DNA of 64,000 nucleotides. Origin: Burkholderiales bacterium (lineage in GTDB: Bacteria > Pseudomonadota > Gammaproteobacteria > Burkholderiales > Burkholderiaceae_C). A program made the translations under genes and the position numbers. Under the pieces are notes generated by a model that was given only the letters and a program-made list of their open reading frames with translations, ran no database searches and was not told where the DNA came from. Numbering within the stretch: the first letter of the stretch is position 1; every line of letters starts with the position of its first letter. The stretch lies in assembly GCA_017307855.1 (NCBI GenBank), contig JAFKGD010000001.1, forward strand, positions 496,001-560,000, in the 5' to 3' direction. Positions 18,006 to 26,855 of this stretch are shown piece by piece.

Positions 18006-18031
18006 GGGCCGTATTGTGGACAATCGCGGCC
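18006..18031. promoter_or_regulatory. 26-bp divergent region between uvrC and earP
   Basis: This region contains the palindrome ATTGT-GG-ACAAT (18013-18024). Each arm resembles a -10 element for the opposite direction (TATTGT on plus, CACAAT on minus). If so, both messages would have leaders of only a few nucleotides, and any -35 elements would lie inside the other gene. Confidence 0.4.
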
Positions 18032-19102
18032 ATGGCCGCCGCGCGCTCCTGGGACATCTTCTGCAAGGTCATCGACAACCACGGCGATCTGGGCGTGTGC
18101 TGGCGCCTGTCGCGCGACCTCGCCACGCGCGGCCATCGCGTGCGGCTGTGGGTGGACCACCCCGAGGCGCTCGCCTGGATGGCACCGCAGGGTGCGCCCG
18201 GCGTCGAGGTCGTGCACTGGGGGGCCGACGCCCAGGCCGCCCGGCCGTCGCAGGTGGTCATCGAGGCCTTCGGCTGCGAGCCGCCGGAGGCATTCGTGCG
18301 CGCGATGGCCGACGCCGCGGCGGCCGGCGCCCCATCGGCCTGGATCAACCTCGAGTACCTGAGCGCCGAGTCCTGGGTGGAACGCTGCCACGCCCTGCCC
18401 TCTCCCGTGATGAGCGGACCTGGCGCCGGCCTCACGCGTCACTTCTTCTACCCGGGCTTCACCTCGCGCACCGGCGGCCTGCTGCGCGAGACCGACCTGC
18501 AGGCGCGGCAGGCTGCTTTCGACGCCTCCGCCTGGCTGCGTACGCACGGTATCGACGCCCGCCCCGGCGAACGCCGGGCCAGCCTGTTCTGCTACGAGCC
18601 GCCGGCGCTGCCCGAGCTGCTGCAGCAACTGGCGCATGACGACACCTGGCATCTGCTCGTCACGCCGGGACGGGCCGCCGAGGCGGTTCGAGCCGCCCTC
18701 GACGTGGCAAGCGCTGCGCCGCGCATCAGCTGGCTACCCGCGCTGCCGCAGCCGGCGTTCGACGAACTGCTCTGGGCCTGCGACCTCAACTTCGTGCGCG
18801 GCGAGGATTCGCTGGTGCGTGCGCTGTGGGCCGGCCAGGCCTTCGTCTGGCACATCTATCCGCAGCACGACGACGCGCACCACAGCAAGCTCGACGCGTT
18901 CCTCGACTGGATGGCCGCGCCGGCCTCGCTGCGCGATTTCATGCGGGCCTGGAACGGCATCGGCACACGACCCCTGCCACCGCCCGACCTCGTGGCCTGG
19001 CGAGACACCGCCCGGCAGGCGCGCGCACGCGCCCTCGCCCAGACCGATCTGACCCATCAGTTGATCGACTTCGCCGCCCAGCGGCTGCCAGCGGCCACCT
19101 GA
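18032..19102 (+). CDS. earP: EF-P arginine rhamnosyltransferase EarP
   Basis: A 356-residue GT-B-fold glycosyltransferase of the EarP family, which uses dTDP-rhamnose to rhamnosylate Arg32 of elongation factor P. The N-terminal family signature [19 protein letters not shown] contains D15 and D19. The C-terminal motif [11 protein letters not shown] contains E258. These correspond to catalytic residues reported for EarP. The start is the ATG at 18032; the frame upstream overlaps uvrC. Its substrate gene efp, with the matching arginine, lies 1.8 kb downstream on the same strand. Confidence 0.93.
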   Translation: MAAARSWDIFCKVIDNHGDLGVCWRLSRDLATRGHRVRLWVDHPEALAWMAPQGAPGVEVVHWGADAQAARPSQVVIEAFGCEPPEAFVRAMADAAAAGAPSAWINLEYLSAESWVERCHALPSPVMSGPGAGLTRHFFYPGFTSRTGGLLRETDLQARQAAFDASAWLRTHGIDARPGERRASLFCYEPPALPELLQQLAHDDTWHLLVTPGRAAEAVRAALDVASAAPRISWLPALPQPAFDELLWACDLNFVRGEDSLVRALWAGQAFVWHIYPQHDDAHHSKLDAFLDWMAAPASLRDFMRAWNGIGTRPLPPPDLVAWRDTARQARARALAQTDLTHQLIDFAAQRLPAAT

Positions 19103-19126
19103 CACGTATCGTTTGCAAAGGTTTTC

Positions 19127-19615
19127 ATGACCGCCACCACTCGTATCGACCGTTTCCGAGAGATCGCCCGCCAGATCGGCCATGACTTCGAAGGCCAGAT
19201 CCTCGTGGGCGGCAACTACGCTCCTGCCGTCGTCCACGGCGGCCAGCTGCACATCAGCGGGCAGGTACCGCGGGTGGGCACGGCGCTGGTGGCCACCGGT
19301 CGCGCGGGTGCCACGCTCACGCTGGACCAGACGCAGGCCGCCGCGCGCGTATGCGCCATGCGCACGCTGGGCCTGGCGCTGCAGGCCCTGGGCAGCCTGG
19401 AGCGCGTCGCGCGCGTGCTCAAGATCAACGTCTACGTGCAATGTGCGCCCGATTTCACGCAGATCAGCGAGGTGGCCGATGCAGCCTCCGAAGTGCTGCA
19501 CACCGTGCTGGGCGAGGCCGGCGTTCATGCGCGCACCTCGGTCGGCGTGTATCAGCTTCCCAAGGATGCCCCGGTCGAGATCGACCTCGTGGCAGCCCTC
19601 GACAACGGAGATTGA
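19127..19615 (+). CDS. RidA/YjgF-family protein
   Basis: A 162-residue protein of the Rid (YjgF/YER057c) superfamily, in the YjgF-like subgroup with the GGNYAPAVVHGGQLHISGQV opening. RidA proper hydrolyses reactive enamine/imine intermediates of amino acid metabolism. The arginine needed for that is kept in the segment HARTSVGVYQLPKDAPVEID. It is somewhat longer than archetypal RidA (about 130). It lies 24 bp after earP and 4 bp before the flavin oxidoreductase gene, so it is in an operon with both. Confidence 0.85.
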   Translation: MTATTRIDRFREIARQIGHDFEGQILVGGNYAPAVVHGGQLHISGQVPRVGTALVATGRAGATLTLDQTQAAARVCAMRTLGLALQALGSLERVARVLKINVYVQCAPDFTQISEVADAASEVLHTVLGEAGVHARTSVGVYQLPKDAPVEIDLVAALDNGD

Positions 19616-19619
19616 GGCC

Positions 19620-20684
19620 ATGAGCTCCCTTCCGACACGCCGGTTGCTCGATGCACTGGGCACGCGCCTGCCGCTGATCCAGGCCCCGATGGCCGGCTCC
19701 CAGGGCAGCGCACTGGCGCTGGCCACGAGCCGCGCCGGCGCGCTGGGCTCGCTGCCGTGCGCCATGCTGTCCCCCGACCAGCTGCGCACCGAGCTGCAGG
19801 CGCTGGCCGATGCGGGCGGCGGCCTGCCCTTCAACGTGAACTTCTTCTGCCACGCACCGCCCTCGTCCGACGACGTGCGTGAATCCGCCTGGCGCGCTGC
19901 GCTGGCGCCGGCCTATGCCGCCTTCGGCATCGATGCCACGCAGATCGCTGCCGGCGCCGGACGGCAGCCGTTCAGCCATGCGCTGGCCGACGTCATCGAG
20001 CCCTTCCGCCCGCGCGTGGTGAGCTTTCATTTCGGCCTGCCTTCGGCGGAGCTGATGACGCGCGTGCGCTCCTGGGGCGCCGTGGTGCTCAGTTCGGCCA
20101 CCACGGTCGAAGAGGCGCGCTGGCTCGAAGCGCATGGCGCCGATGCGGTGATCGCCCAGGGCCTGGAGGCCGGTGGCCACCGCGGCATGTTCCTGCACGA
20201 CGATCTCACCACCCAGTTGGGCACGCTGGCGCTGGTGCGCCAGGCGGTACAGGTCGTGCACGTACCGGTCATCGCCGCCGGAGGTATCGGCGATGCGCAG
20301 GGCGTGGCGGCGGCGCTGGCGCTTGGCGCCGCTGGCGTGCAGGTCGGCACGGCCTTCCTGCGCTGCCCCGAAGCCACGACCAGCGCCATCCACCGGGCCG
20401 CGCTGGCCGGCCCCGATGCCCGCCACACGGCGCTGACCAATCTGTTCACGGGGCGTCCGGCGCGCGGCATCGTCAACCGCTTCATGCGCGAATGGGGACC
20501 GATCAACCCCGCGGCGCCGGCATTCCCGCTGGCCACCGCGGGCATGGCGCCGCTGCGGTCCGCCGCCGAGGCGCAGGGTAGCGGTGACTTCTCGCCCCTG
20601 TGGGCCGGACAGTACGCGGCGGCTGCCCGCGACGTGCCCGCCGCCGAGATCGTGCAGGCGCTGGCAGCAGGCTTGCCTGCCTGA
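19620..20684 (+). CDS. NAD(P)H-dependent flavin oxidoreductase (nitronate monooxygenase family)
   Basis: A 354-residue FMN-binding TIM barrel of the nitronate monooxygenase (2-nitropropane dioxygenase) family. Motifs are LIQAPMAGSQGSALA at the start, the GLEAGGHRGMFL segment with the conserved histidine, and the phosphate-binding run AAGGIGDAQGVAAALALGAA. Family members oxidise alkyl nitronates or reduce quinones with NADH; the true substrate is not readable. The start is the ATG at 19620 behind GAGG, 4 bp after the RidA-like gene. Confidence 0.87.
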   Translation: MSSLPTRRLLDALGTRLPLIQAPMAGSQGSALALATSRAGALGSLPCAMLSPDQLRTELQALADAGGGLPFNVNFFCHAPPSSDDVRESAWRAALAPAYAAFGIDATQIAAGAGRQPFSHALADVIEPFRPRVVSFHFGLPSAELMTRVRSWGAVVLSSATTVEEARWLEAHGADAVIAQGLEAGGHRGMFLHDDLTTQLGTLALVRQAVQVVHVPVIAAGGIGDAQGVAAALALGAAGVQVGTAFLRCPEATTSAIHRAALAGPDARHTALTNLFTGRPARGIVNRFMREWGPINPAAPAFPLATAGMAPLRSAAEAQGSGDFSPLWAGQYAAAARDVPAAEIVQALAAGLPA

Positions 20685-20703
20685 ACCGGCGGCAGGAGCG
20701 GCG

Positions 20704-20740
20704 TTGACTGCAGAGACGCGCCCGAAAAGGCGATAAAATA
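20704..20740 (+). promoter_or_regulatory. Candidate efp promoter
   Basis: TTGACT (20704-20709) and a -10-like TAAAAT (20734-20739, in GATAAAATA) occur upstream of efp. Their spacing (24 bp) is not optimal, so the AT-rich -10 element is the firmer part. About 140 nt of leader would precede efp. Confidence 0.35.
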
Positions 20741-20880
20741 CAAGGCTTTGCGGCGTTCCGGCAGGTCCGGCCGCATCTTCCTGCCGCCCTGCCGGGCCCG
20801 GCGCCAGCTCTTCAGACACAGGCATCGACCTGGAAGCGCCGGCCGGCTTCGCCAGGCGGCCCAACCTCCGAAAAGACGCC

Positions 20881-21435
20881 ATGAAAATCGCTCAAGAAAT
20901 CCGCGCCGGCAACGTCATCATGCACGGCAAGGACCCGATGGTCGTGCTCAAGACCGAATACAGCCGCGGCGGCCGCAACAGCGCCACCGTGCGCATGAAG
21001 CTCAAGGCCCTGCTCAACAACATGGGCACCGAAGTCGTCTTCAAGGCCGATGACAAGATGGACCAGATCGTGCTGGACAAGAAGGACTGCACGTACTCCT
21101 ACTTCGCCGATCCGATGTATGTGTTCATGGACACCGAGTACAACCAGTACGAGGTCGAGGCCGAGAACATGGGCGACGCCCTGCACTACCTGGAAGACGG
21201 CATGACCGTCGAAGTGGTGTTCTACGACGGCAAGGCCATTTCGGTCGAACTGCCCACCAGCGTCGAGCGCGAAGTCACCTGGACGGAACCCGCCGTCAAG
21301 GGCGACACCTCGGGCAAGGTGCTCAAGCCCGCCAAGATCGCCACCGGCTTCGAAGTGCCCGTGCCGCTGTTCGTCGATCAGGGCGACCGCATCGAAATCG
21401 ACACGCGCACCGGCGAATACCGCAAGCGCGTCTGA
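20881..21435 (+). CDS. efp: Elongation factor P
   Basis: A 184-residue EF-P with the three expected domains: KOW-like (1-65), OB (66-128) and C-terminal OB (129-184, ending in [14 protein letters not shown]). EF-P relieves ribosome stalling at polyproline runs. The modified residue at the tip of the first domain is arginine, R32, in SRGGRNSA. This is the form modified by EarP rhamnosylation, not the lysine form modified by EpmA/EpmB. The earP gene is 1.8 kb upstream. An intrinsic terminator follows. Confidence 0.95.
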   Translation: MKIAQEIRAGNVIMHGKDPMVVLKTEYSRGGRNSATVRMKLKALLNNMGTEVVFKADDKMDQIVLDKKDCTYSYFADPMYVFMDTEYNQYEVEAENMGDALHYLEDGMTVEVVFYDGKAISVELPTSVEREVTWTEPAVKGDTSGKVLKPAKIATGFEVPVPLFVDQGDRIEIDTRTGEYRKRV

Positions 21436-21437
21436 GC

Positions 21438-21453
21438 GGTGACGCACGTCACC
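21438..21453. repeat. 16-bp palindrome between efp and its terminator
   Basis: GGTGACG-CA-CGTCACC is a near-perfect palindrome with 7-bp arms, 3 bp after the efp stop. It could add a second 3' hairpin to the efp message or be an operator for the next gene. Nothing else distinguishes these options. Confidence 0.4.
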
Positions 21454-21469
21454 GGCTCCCCGTACGAAG

Positions 21470-21497
21470 AAGGCTCCTGACGGGGCCTTTTTTCTTC
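21470..21497 (+). terminator. Intrinsic terminator after efp
   Basis: The stem AAGGCTCC-TGAC-GGGGCCTT (one G-T pair) is followed by TTTTCTTCC. It lies only about 18 bp before the next start codon. Confidence 0.75.
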
Positions 21498-21514
21498 CCG
21501 CCCGCTTCTTCTTC

Positions 21515-22393
21515 ATGGATCTCCTGCAGCGCATCGCCAGCATCATCGTGCCCGTGTTCTTCGTGGCCGCGGTGGGCTGGGCGTACGGCAGGCGAACGCG
21601 CGTGGACATGTCCACGCTCAACCGCATCGCGGTCGATGTGCTGTCGCCCTTCCTGATCTACCACGCGCTGGCCGCACGGGATTTCAGGCTGGCCGACCAC
21701 CTGCCGCTCGTGATGGCGGCGGTCGTCGTCATCCTGCTCACGGGCGCGCTGGCGTGGCTGCTGGCGCGGGCCACCGGAACCCAGCCTCGCACCCTCGTGC
21801 CGGTCGTGATGTTCGGCAACTGCGGCAACATGGGACTGCCGCTGGCCCTTCTGGCTTTCGGCCCCGCCGGCTTCGGCGCCGCCGTGGCGCTGTTCTCGGT
21901 GAGCAACCTGCTTCACTCCGCGCTGGGCATGCGCATCACCAGTACCGATGCGCGCACGCGCGAGCTGCTGGTCAGTCCGCTCATGCTCTCGAGCGGCCTG
22001 GGCTTCGCCAGCGCCATCACCGGCGTGCGTCCGCCCGAGCTGGTGATGGACGGCATGAACCTGCTGGGGACCGCTTCGGTGCCGATCATGCTGTTCACCC
22101 TCGGCGCCCGCCTGAACAGCCTGCGGGCAGAGACCATCGGCTCCGGCCTGCTGGGCGCCCTGGCCCGACCGCTGCTGGGCATGGGCGTGGCGCTGATGTT
22201 GTCCTGGCTGCTGGGCTTCGAAGGCGACCAGCGGGCGCAACTGATCCTCTTCGGCGCCCTGCCGCCGGCGGTGCTGCAGTTCATGCTGGCCGAGCGCTAC
22301 CGGCAGGAACCCGAGCGGGTGGCTGCGATGGTACTGCTGGGCACGCTGCTGTCCGTCTTCTTCATACCGCTGGCGCTGGCCATCGGGCTCTAG
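21515..22393 (+). CDS. AEC-family transporter
   Basis: A 292-residue auxin-efflux-carrier (AEC) family membrane protein. It begins MDLLQRIASIIVPVFFVAAVG and has about ten hydrophobic segments in two halves. The mid-protein MFGNCGNMGLPLALLAFG motif, with its Asn-Gly pairs, is the family hallmark. Bacterial members move malonate, malate or other small organic anions. No purine-rich ribosome site precedes the ATG, which sits just after the efp terminator. The next gene begins 9 bp downstream. Confidence 0.85.
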   Translation: MDLLQRIASIIVPVFFVAAVGWAYGRRTRVDMSTLNRIAVDVLSPFLIYHALAARDFRLADHLPLVMAAVVVILLTGALAWLLARATGTQPRTLVPVVMFGNCGNMGLPLALLAFGPAGFGAAVALFSVSNLLHSALGMRITSTDARTRELLVSPLMLSSGLGFASAITGVRPPELVMDGMNLLGTASVPIMLFTLGARLNSLRAETIGSGLLGALARPLLGMGVALMLSWLLGFEGDQRAQLILFGALPPAVLQFMLAERYRQEPERVAAMVLLGTLLSVFFIPLALAIGL

Positions 22394-22402
22394 ATCGAAA
22401 TC

Positions 22403-23266
22403 ATGGAAAACACGCACAACCTCTCCGAACAGCGACTGGCCGACGCGTGGGCCGAACTGCAGGCCCACTCGAACGAAGGCTTCGCCCTCCAGCCCGACGC
22501 CTACCGGCTGGCCTTTGCCGACCCCGAGTTCCTGCTGCGCCGCGAGACGCGAGGCATCCGCTTCCAGCTCGAACTGCTCAAGCCCGATCTCGACCAGCAG
22601 GCCCAGGGCGTGCATCACACCGTCGTGGTGTATGGCAGCGCGCGCTTCCCGTCGCCCGAAACCGCCGCAGTCCAGCTGGCCGCTGCCGAGGCCAGCGGGG
22701 ACGAGGCCGCGCTGGCGCTGGCCCACCGGCAGACCCGCAACGCGCACTACTACGAGCAGGCCCGCCTGTTTGGCCGCCTGGTCGCCACGCACAGCCGGGG
22801 CAAGGGCGCCGACGACTGCCTGCACGTGTGCACGGGCGGTGGCCCCGGCATCATGGAAGCAGCCAACCGCGGCGCGCACGAGATGGGTGCCCCCACCGTC
22901 GGCCTGAACATCGCGCTGCCGCACGAGCAGAGCGCCAACCCCTACGTCACGCCGTCGCTGAGTTTCAAGTTTCACTATTTCGCGCTGCGCAAGATGCATT
23001 TCATGATGCGCGCGAAGGCCCTGGTCACCTTTCCCGGCGGCTTCGGCACACTCGACGAATTGTTCGAGGTGGTGACGCTGGTGCAGACGCGCAAGGCCAA
23101 GCCCGTGCCCATCATCCTGTTCGGCAGCGATTACTGGAACCGCCTGCTCAACCTGGAAGTGCTGCTGGAAGAGGGAACGATTTCGCCCGAAGACCTCAAG
23201 CTCTTCAGCATCGTCGACACGCCCGAAGCGGCGTGGGAGGCGATTCGGGCGTTCTACTCGCTCTGA
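22403..23266 (+). CDS. LOG-family (TIGR00730-like) nucleotide phosphoribohydrolase
   Basis: A 287-residue protein with both LOG signatures: VCTGGGPGIMEAANRGAHE and FPGGFGTLDELFEVVTL. The family cleaves nucleoside 5'-monophosphates (cytokinin riboside monophosphate or AMP) to base and ribose phosphate in a Rossmann fold. It is longer at the N-terminus (about 65 residues) than minimal LOG proteins, as in the larger PpnN-related or type II LOGs. It starts 9 bp after the AEC gene and overlaps the convergent MFS gene by 13 bp at its 3' end. Confidence 0.87.
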   Translation: MENTHNLSEQRLADAWAELQAHSNEGFALQPDAYRLAFADPEFLLRRETRGIRFQLELLKPDLDQQAQGVHHTVVVYGSARFPSPETAAVQLAAAEASGDEAALALAHRQTRNAHYYEQARLFGRLVATHSRGKGADDCLHVCTGGGPGIMEAANRGAHEMGAPTVGLNIALPHEQSANPYVTPSLSFKFHYFALRKMHFMMRAKALVTFPGGFGTLDELFEVVTLVQTRKAKPVPIILFGSDYWNRLLNLEVLLEEGTISPEDLKLFSIVDTPEAAWEAIRAFYSL

Positions 23267-24459
23267 CGCCCCGGGGCGTGGGCTTCGCCGGGCAACACGG
23301 CCGCGCGCAGCTGCCAGGCCGGGCGCGTACCCAACCCCACCACGGCGCCCACGAGCCAGAACACGCCAGCCACCCCCGTCACGGTGCCCAGCGCACCGAA
23401 CAGCATCGGCATGCTGACGCTGGAGGCGTTGATGGTCATGAGCCGCAGGCCCAGCGCTTCGCCATGGCGCGCCTCGGGCGTGATCTGGTGCAGCATGCTC
23501 ATCACCATGGGCTGCACAGAGCCGAGCGCGAAGCCCAGCGCCACCGAGCACGCCATCATCGCGCCCGCCGACGACAGCAGCGGATAAAGCGCGAACAGCA
23601 GTGCCGTGCATGCCATGGCGCCTGTGATCACCGCCCACTCGCGCAGGCGGTCGGCCACCAGCGGCAACACCAGCCGCACCGCCGCCGCGGCGATGGCAAA
23701 AGCTCCGAGGATGGTGCCGATCAGCGAGGCAGACAGACCGCGCTCATGCCCCAGTATCGGAACGACGAAGGTGTGCACGTCCCAGCATGAAGACAGGAAC
23801 CAGTTGACCATCAAGAGGCGGCGGAACATCGGCTCGCGCAGCAGATCCCAGGCGCGTGGCTTCGCCGCAGCGGGATCGCGTGCAGGTGGCGGCAGTTCCT
23901 TCACGCCGTGCACGCACCACCAGGCCAGCAGCGGCAGCACCGCCATCAGCAGGAAAGCCAGGCGATAGCCACGCGTATCGCCAGCCACCAGCCCCGCATG
24001 ATCGATCATCAGTCCGGCGGCAAAAGGCCCGATGAAGTTGGAGATGGCGGGCCCCAGCGCCAGCCAGCTGAACACCCGCCGCAGTGCCTGGGTGGAATGC
24101 ACGGCGCGGCCCACATGGCGCTGCAGCGCGATCACGGCCGATCCGGCCGCCGCGCCGGAGGTCAGCGCCGACAGGCACAGCACCGGATAGATAGGCCAGA
24201 TCGCCGCCGCCAGAGCGCCGAGTGCGGCGACGGTGACCGACAGCCGCACCGGCAGGCGAACGCCGTGTCGATCCGCGAAGCGGCCGGCCGGCAGCGCCAG
24301 GAACACCTGCATCAGGGCGAACAGCGCCAGCAGAATACCCACCGCTATGGCGCTGTACCCTTCGCGCAGCGCCAGCAACGGTGCGGCCAGGCGCACCCCG
24401 GTCATGCACGCATGGATGCAGATCTGCGAGGCGATCAGCCGGGCCAGTTCGGCGTTCAT
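23254..24459 (-). CDS. MFS transporter
   Basis: A 401-residue major facilitator protein with twelve hydrophobic segments in two sets of six. Between helices 2 and 3 lies the MFS loop motif GRFADRHGVRLPVR. The substrate is unknown; size and layout fit the multidrug or small-molecule exporter groups. It lies 37 bp after rmuC on the same strand, so it is probably the last gene of the operon that starts with pncB. Its 3' end overlaps the LOG gene by 13 bp. Confidence 0.87.
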   Translation of the reverse strand: MNAELARLIASQICIHACMTGVRLAAPLLALREGYSAIAVGILLALFALMQVFLALPAGRFADRHGVRLPVRLSVTVAALGALAAAIWPIYPVLCLSALTSGAAAGSAVIALQRHVGRAVHSTQALRRVFSWLALGPAISNFIGPFAAGLMIDHAGLVAGDTRGYRLAFLLMAVLPLLAWWCVHGVKELPPPARDPAAAKPRAWDLLREPMFRRLLMVNWFLSSCWDVHTFVVPILGHERGLSASLIGTILGAFAIAAAAVRLVLPLVADRLREWAVITGAMACTALLFALYPLLSSAGAMMACSVALGFALGSVQPMVMSMLHQITPEARHGEALGLRLMTINASSVSMPMLFGALGTVTGVAGVFWLVGAVVGLGTRPAWQLRAAVLPGEAHAPGRQSE

Positions 24460-24496
24460 GCGCGGCTCCGTCGGAACACCGCCGATGGCTCACCGA

Positions 24497-25858
24497 TCAT
24501 TCGTCGGCCTCCCGCACGGGCGGCAGCAGGCGCGCGCTCTCCGCCTCGGGCAGCGCCTCGACGCCGCGCAGCGCACGGTTCATCACGTTGGTGCGCGTCT
24601 GCGCCTTGTCGAGCGTGTTGAGCACGGTCTGCGTGTGTTCGCGCACCTTGGAGAGCACTTCGCCGAACTTGCCGAATTCGGTCTTGACCGCGCCCAGGAC
24701 CTGCCACACCTCGCTGGAACGTTTCTCCAGCGCCAGCGTGCGAAATCCCATCTGCAGCGAATTGAGCATGGCCAGCAGTGTGGTCGGGCCGGCGATGCTG
24801 ATGCGGTGGTCGCGCTGCAGCGCTTCCACCAGGCCCGGGCGCCGCAGCACCTCGGCGTACAGGCCTTCGGTAGGCAGGAACAGCATGCCGAAGTCGGTGG
24901 TGTGGGGCGGCTCGATGTACTTCTCGGCCATGGCGCGCGCCTCCAGGCGGATCCGGCTCTCCAGCGCCCGGCCGGCGATGTCGGCCGCAGCAGCGTCCGC
25001 GCGCTGTTGGGCGTCGAGCAGGCGCTCGTAGTCTTCGTTGGGAAATTTCGCGTCGATGGGAAGCCACACCGGCGATCCGTCGTCGCTGCGCCCCGGCAGG
25101 CGGATGGCGAAATCGACCACGTTGCGCGAGCCCGGCCGCGTGGCCACCTGCGCAGCGTACTGCTCGGGCGAGAGCACCTGCTCCAGCAGCGAGGCCAGTT
25201 GCGCCTCGCCGAAGATGCCGCGCGTCTTCACGTTGGTCAGCAGGTGCTTGAGGTCACCCACGCCCTGGGCCAGCGTCTGCATCTCGCCCAGCCCCTTGTG
25301 CACCTGCTCGAGCCGCTCGGCCACCTGACGGAAGCTCTCGCCCAGCCGCGCCTCGAGCGTGGACTGCAGCTTCTCGTCCACCGTCTTGCGCATCTCCTCG
25401 AGCTTGGCGGCATTGTTCTGCTGCAGCAGCGCGAGTTGCGCCTCGAGCGTGGCGCGCACCTCGCCGATGCGCCGTGCGTTGGCCTCCGACAGCGCATGCA
25501 ACTGCTGCGTGAGCGTATCGCCCAGCGACTTCTGCAGCACGGCCAGTTGCTGGGCGAAGGCGTCGATCTGCGCGTTCTGTGTCCTCGTGGCCTCGGCACC
25601 CTGTTGCACCAGCGCCTGCTGGAAGGTGACGAGGCTTTGCGCGAGCTCCTGCCGCGTCGCGCGCGCGCTGTCGGCGATCTCGCGTCGCATTTCGCGCTCG
25701 ATGCGGTCGTGGCCCGCCACGAGCTGGGCGGCCAGCGGCTCGGTGCCACTGCTCCCGGCCACGGGCCTGCGCAGCGCCAGCCACAGCAGGAGCACCAGGT
25801 TGACGGCGCCCAGCGCCAGCAGCGACCAGATCAGCAGCGGCTCCTGCAGCGCATCCAT
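24497..25858 (-). CDS. rmuC: DNA recombination protein RmuC
   Basis: A 453-residue RmuC. It has an N-terminal membrane helix (about residues 8-27, LIWSLLALGAVNLVLLLWLA), a long coiled-coil region (about 40-170, rich in Gln, Glu and Arg) and the RmuC domain (about 180-420). That domain contains TRPGSRNVVDFAIRLPG and LPIDAKFPNEDYERLL. RmuC limits inversions and is a predicted nuclease in the PD-(D/E)XK superfamily. Its ATG overlaps the stop of the upstream dehydrogenase by one base, so translation is coupled. Confidence 0.93.
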   Translation of the reverse strand: MDALQEPLLIWSLLALGAVNLVLLLWLALRRPVAGSSGTEPLAAQLVAGHDRIEREMRREIADSARATRQELAQSLVTFQQALVQQGAEATRTQNAQIDAFAQQLAVLQKSLGDTLTQQLHALSEANARRIGEVRATLEAQLALLQQNNAAKLEEMRKTVDEKLQSTLEARLGESFRQVAERLEQVHKGLGEMQTLAQGVGDLKHLLTNVKTRGIFGEAQLASLLEQVLSPEQYAAQVATRPGSRNVVDFAIRLPGRSDDGSPVWLPIDAKFPNEDYERLLDAQQRADAAAADIAGRALESRIRLEARAMAEKYIEPPHTTDFGMLFLPTEGLYAEVLRRPGLVEALQRDHRISIAGPTTLLAMLNSLQMGFRTLALEKRSSEVWQVLGAVKTEFGKFGEVLSKVREHTQTVLNTLDKAQTRTNVMNRALRGVEALPEAESARLLPPVREADE

Positions 25859-26841
25859 CAGGCGGCCAGGACCTCGGGATTGATCGGCGTGAGTGGCTTG
25901 CCGTGCACCAGGTAGCCGATCAGGTTGTCGGCCGCCAGCGTGGCCATGGCCAGGCGGGTAGGAATGGTCGCACTGGCAATGTGCGGCGTCAGCACCACAT
26001 TCGAGAGGGCCAGCAGGTCGGCATGCACCTTGGGCTCGCCCTCGAACACGTCGAGGCCCGCGGCCGAGATCTGGCGCGCGGCCAGCGCCCTGGCCAGCGC
26101 CGCATCGTCCACGATGCCGCCCCGCGCGATATTGACCAGCGTGGCGGTGGGCTTCATGAGCTTGAGCTCGGCCTCGCCGATGGTGTGGCGGTTCTCGGGC
26201 GTGAAAGGCAGCACCAGCACGACGTGGTCAGCCGTGCGCAACAGTTCTTCCTTGGCCACGTAGGTGGCCTTGCATTCGGCCTCGAGAGCGGGCGACAGGC
26301 GCGAACGGTTGTGATAGATCACCTTCATGCCGAAACCATGCGCGCCGCGCCGGGCGATGCCCTGGCCGATCCGGCCCATGCCGATGATGCCCATCGTGGA
26401 GCCGTGGATGTCGCTTCCCGCGAACATGTCGTAGCTCCAGCTGTTCCACTTGCCGGCGCGCAGGTAATGCTCGCTCTCGGTGAGGCGGCGCGCGGTGGCC
26501 ATCAGCAGCGCGAAACCGAAGTCGGCCGTCGTCTCGGTGAGCACGTCAGGCGCGTTGGTGGCGAGCACGCCGCGAGCCGTCATGGCCGCGACGTCGAAGT
26601 TGTTGTAGCCCACCGCCATGTTGGCGCAGATCTTCAGGTCGGGGCATGCGGCCAGCACGTCGGCGTTGATCTGCTCGCTGCCGGTGGTGAAGACGCCCGC
26701 CTTGCCCTGCAGGCGCGTGATCAGCTCGTCGCGGGTGAACGGCGTGGCGCCCGGATTGGCCTCGACGTCGAAATGCTGAGACAGGCGCTCGATGGTTTCG
26801 GGAAACACTTCGCGGGCGACGAGGATGCGGGGCTTGGTCAT
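25858..26841 (-). CDS. D-2-hydroxyacid dehydrogenase (glyoxylate/hydroxypyruvate reductase type)
   Basis: A 327-residue NAD(P)-dependent dehydrogenase. The nucleotide loop is in TMGIIGMGRIGQGIARRGAH (GxGxxG). The catalytic residues are the arginine in LVNIARGGIVDD, the glutamate in DVFEGEPKVH and the histidine in VVLTPHIASAT. The overall pattern fits GhrB/GyaR-type glyoxylate or hydroxypyruvate reductases. The ATG at 26841 (MTKPRILVAREVFPETIERL) is the start. It lies 14 bp after the antiporter gene and overlaps rmuC by one base. Confidence 0.9.
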   Translation of the reverse strand: MTKPRILVAREVFPETIERLSQHFDVEANPGATPFTRDELITRLQGKAGVFTTGSEQINADVLAACPDLKICANMAVGYNNFDVAAMTARGVLATNAPDVLTETTADFGFALLMATARRLTESEHYLRAGKWNSWSYDMFAGSDIHGSTMGIIGMGRIGQGIARRGAHGFGMKVIYHNRSRLSPALEAECKATYVAKEELLRTADHVVLVLPFTPENRHTIGEAELKLMKPTATLVNIARGGIVDDAALARALAARQISAAGLDVFEGEPKVHADLLALSNVVLTPHIASATIPTRLAMATLAADNLIGYLVHGKPLTPINPEVLAA

Positions 26842-26855
26842 GGATAGGTCTTCCT

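Noticed and set aside
21449-23638. Minus-strand frame of 729 codons across the AEC and LOG genes
   Set aside because: It spans two well-supported plus-strand genes and their junction, and its translation is Gln/His/Arg-rich without motifs.
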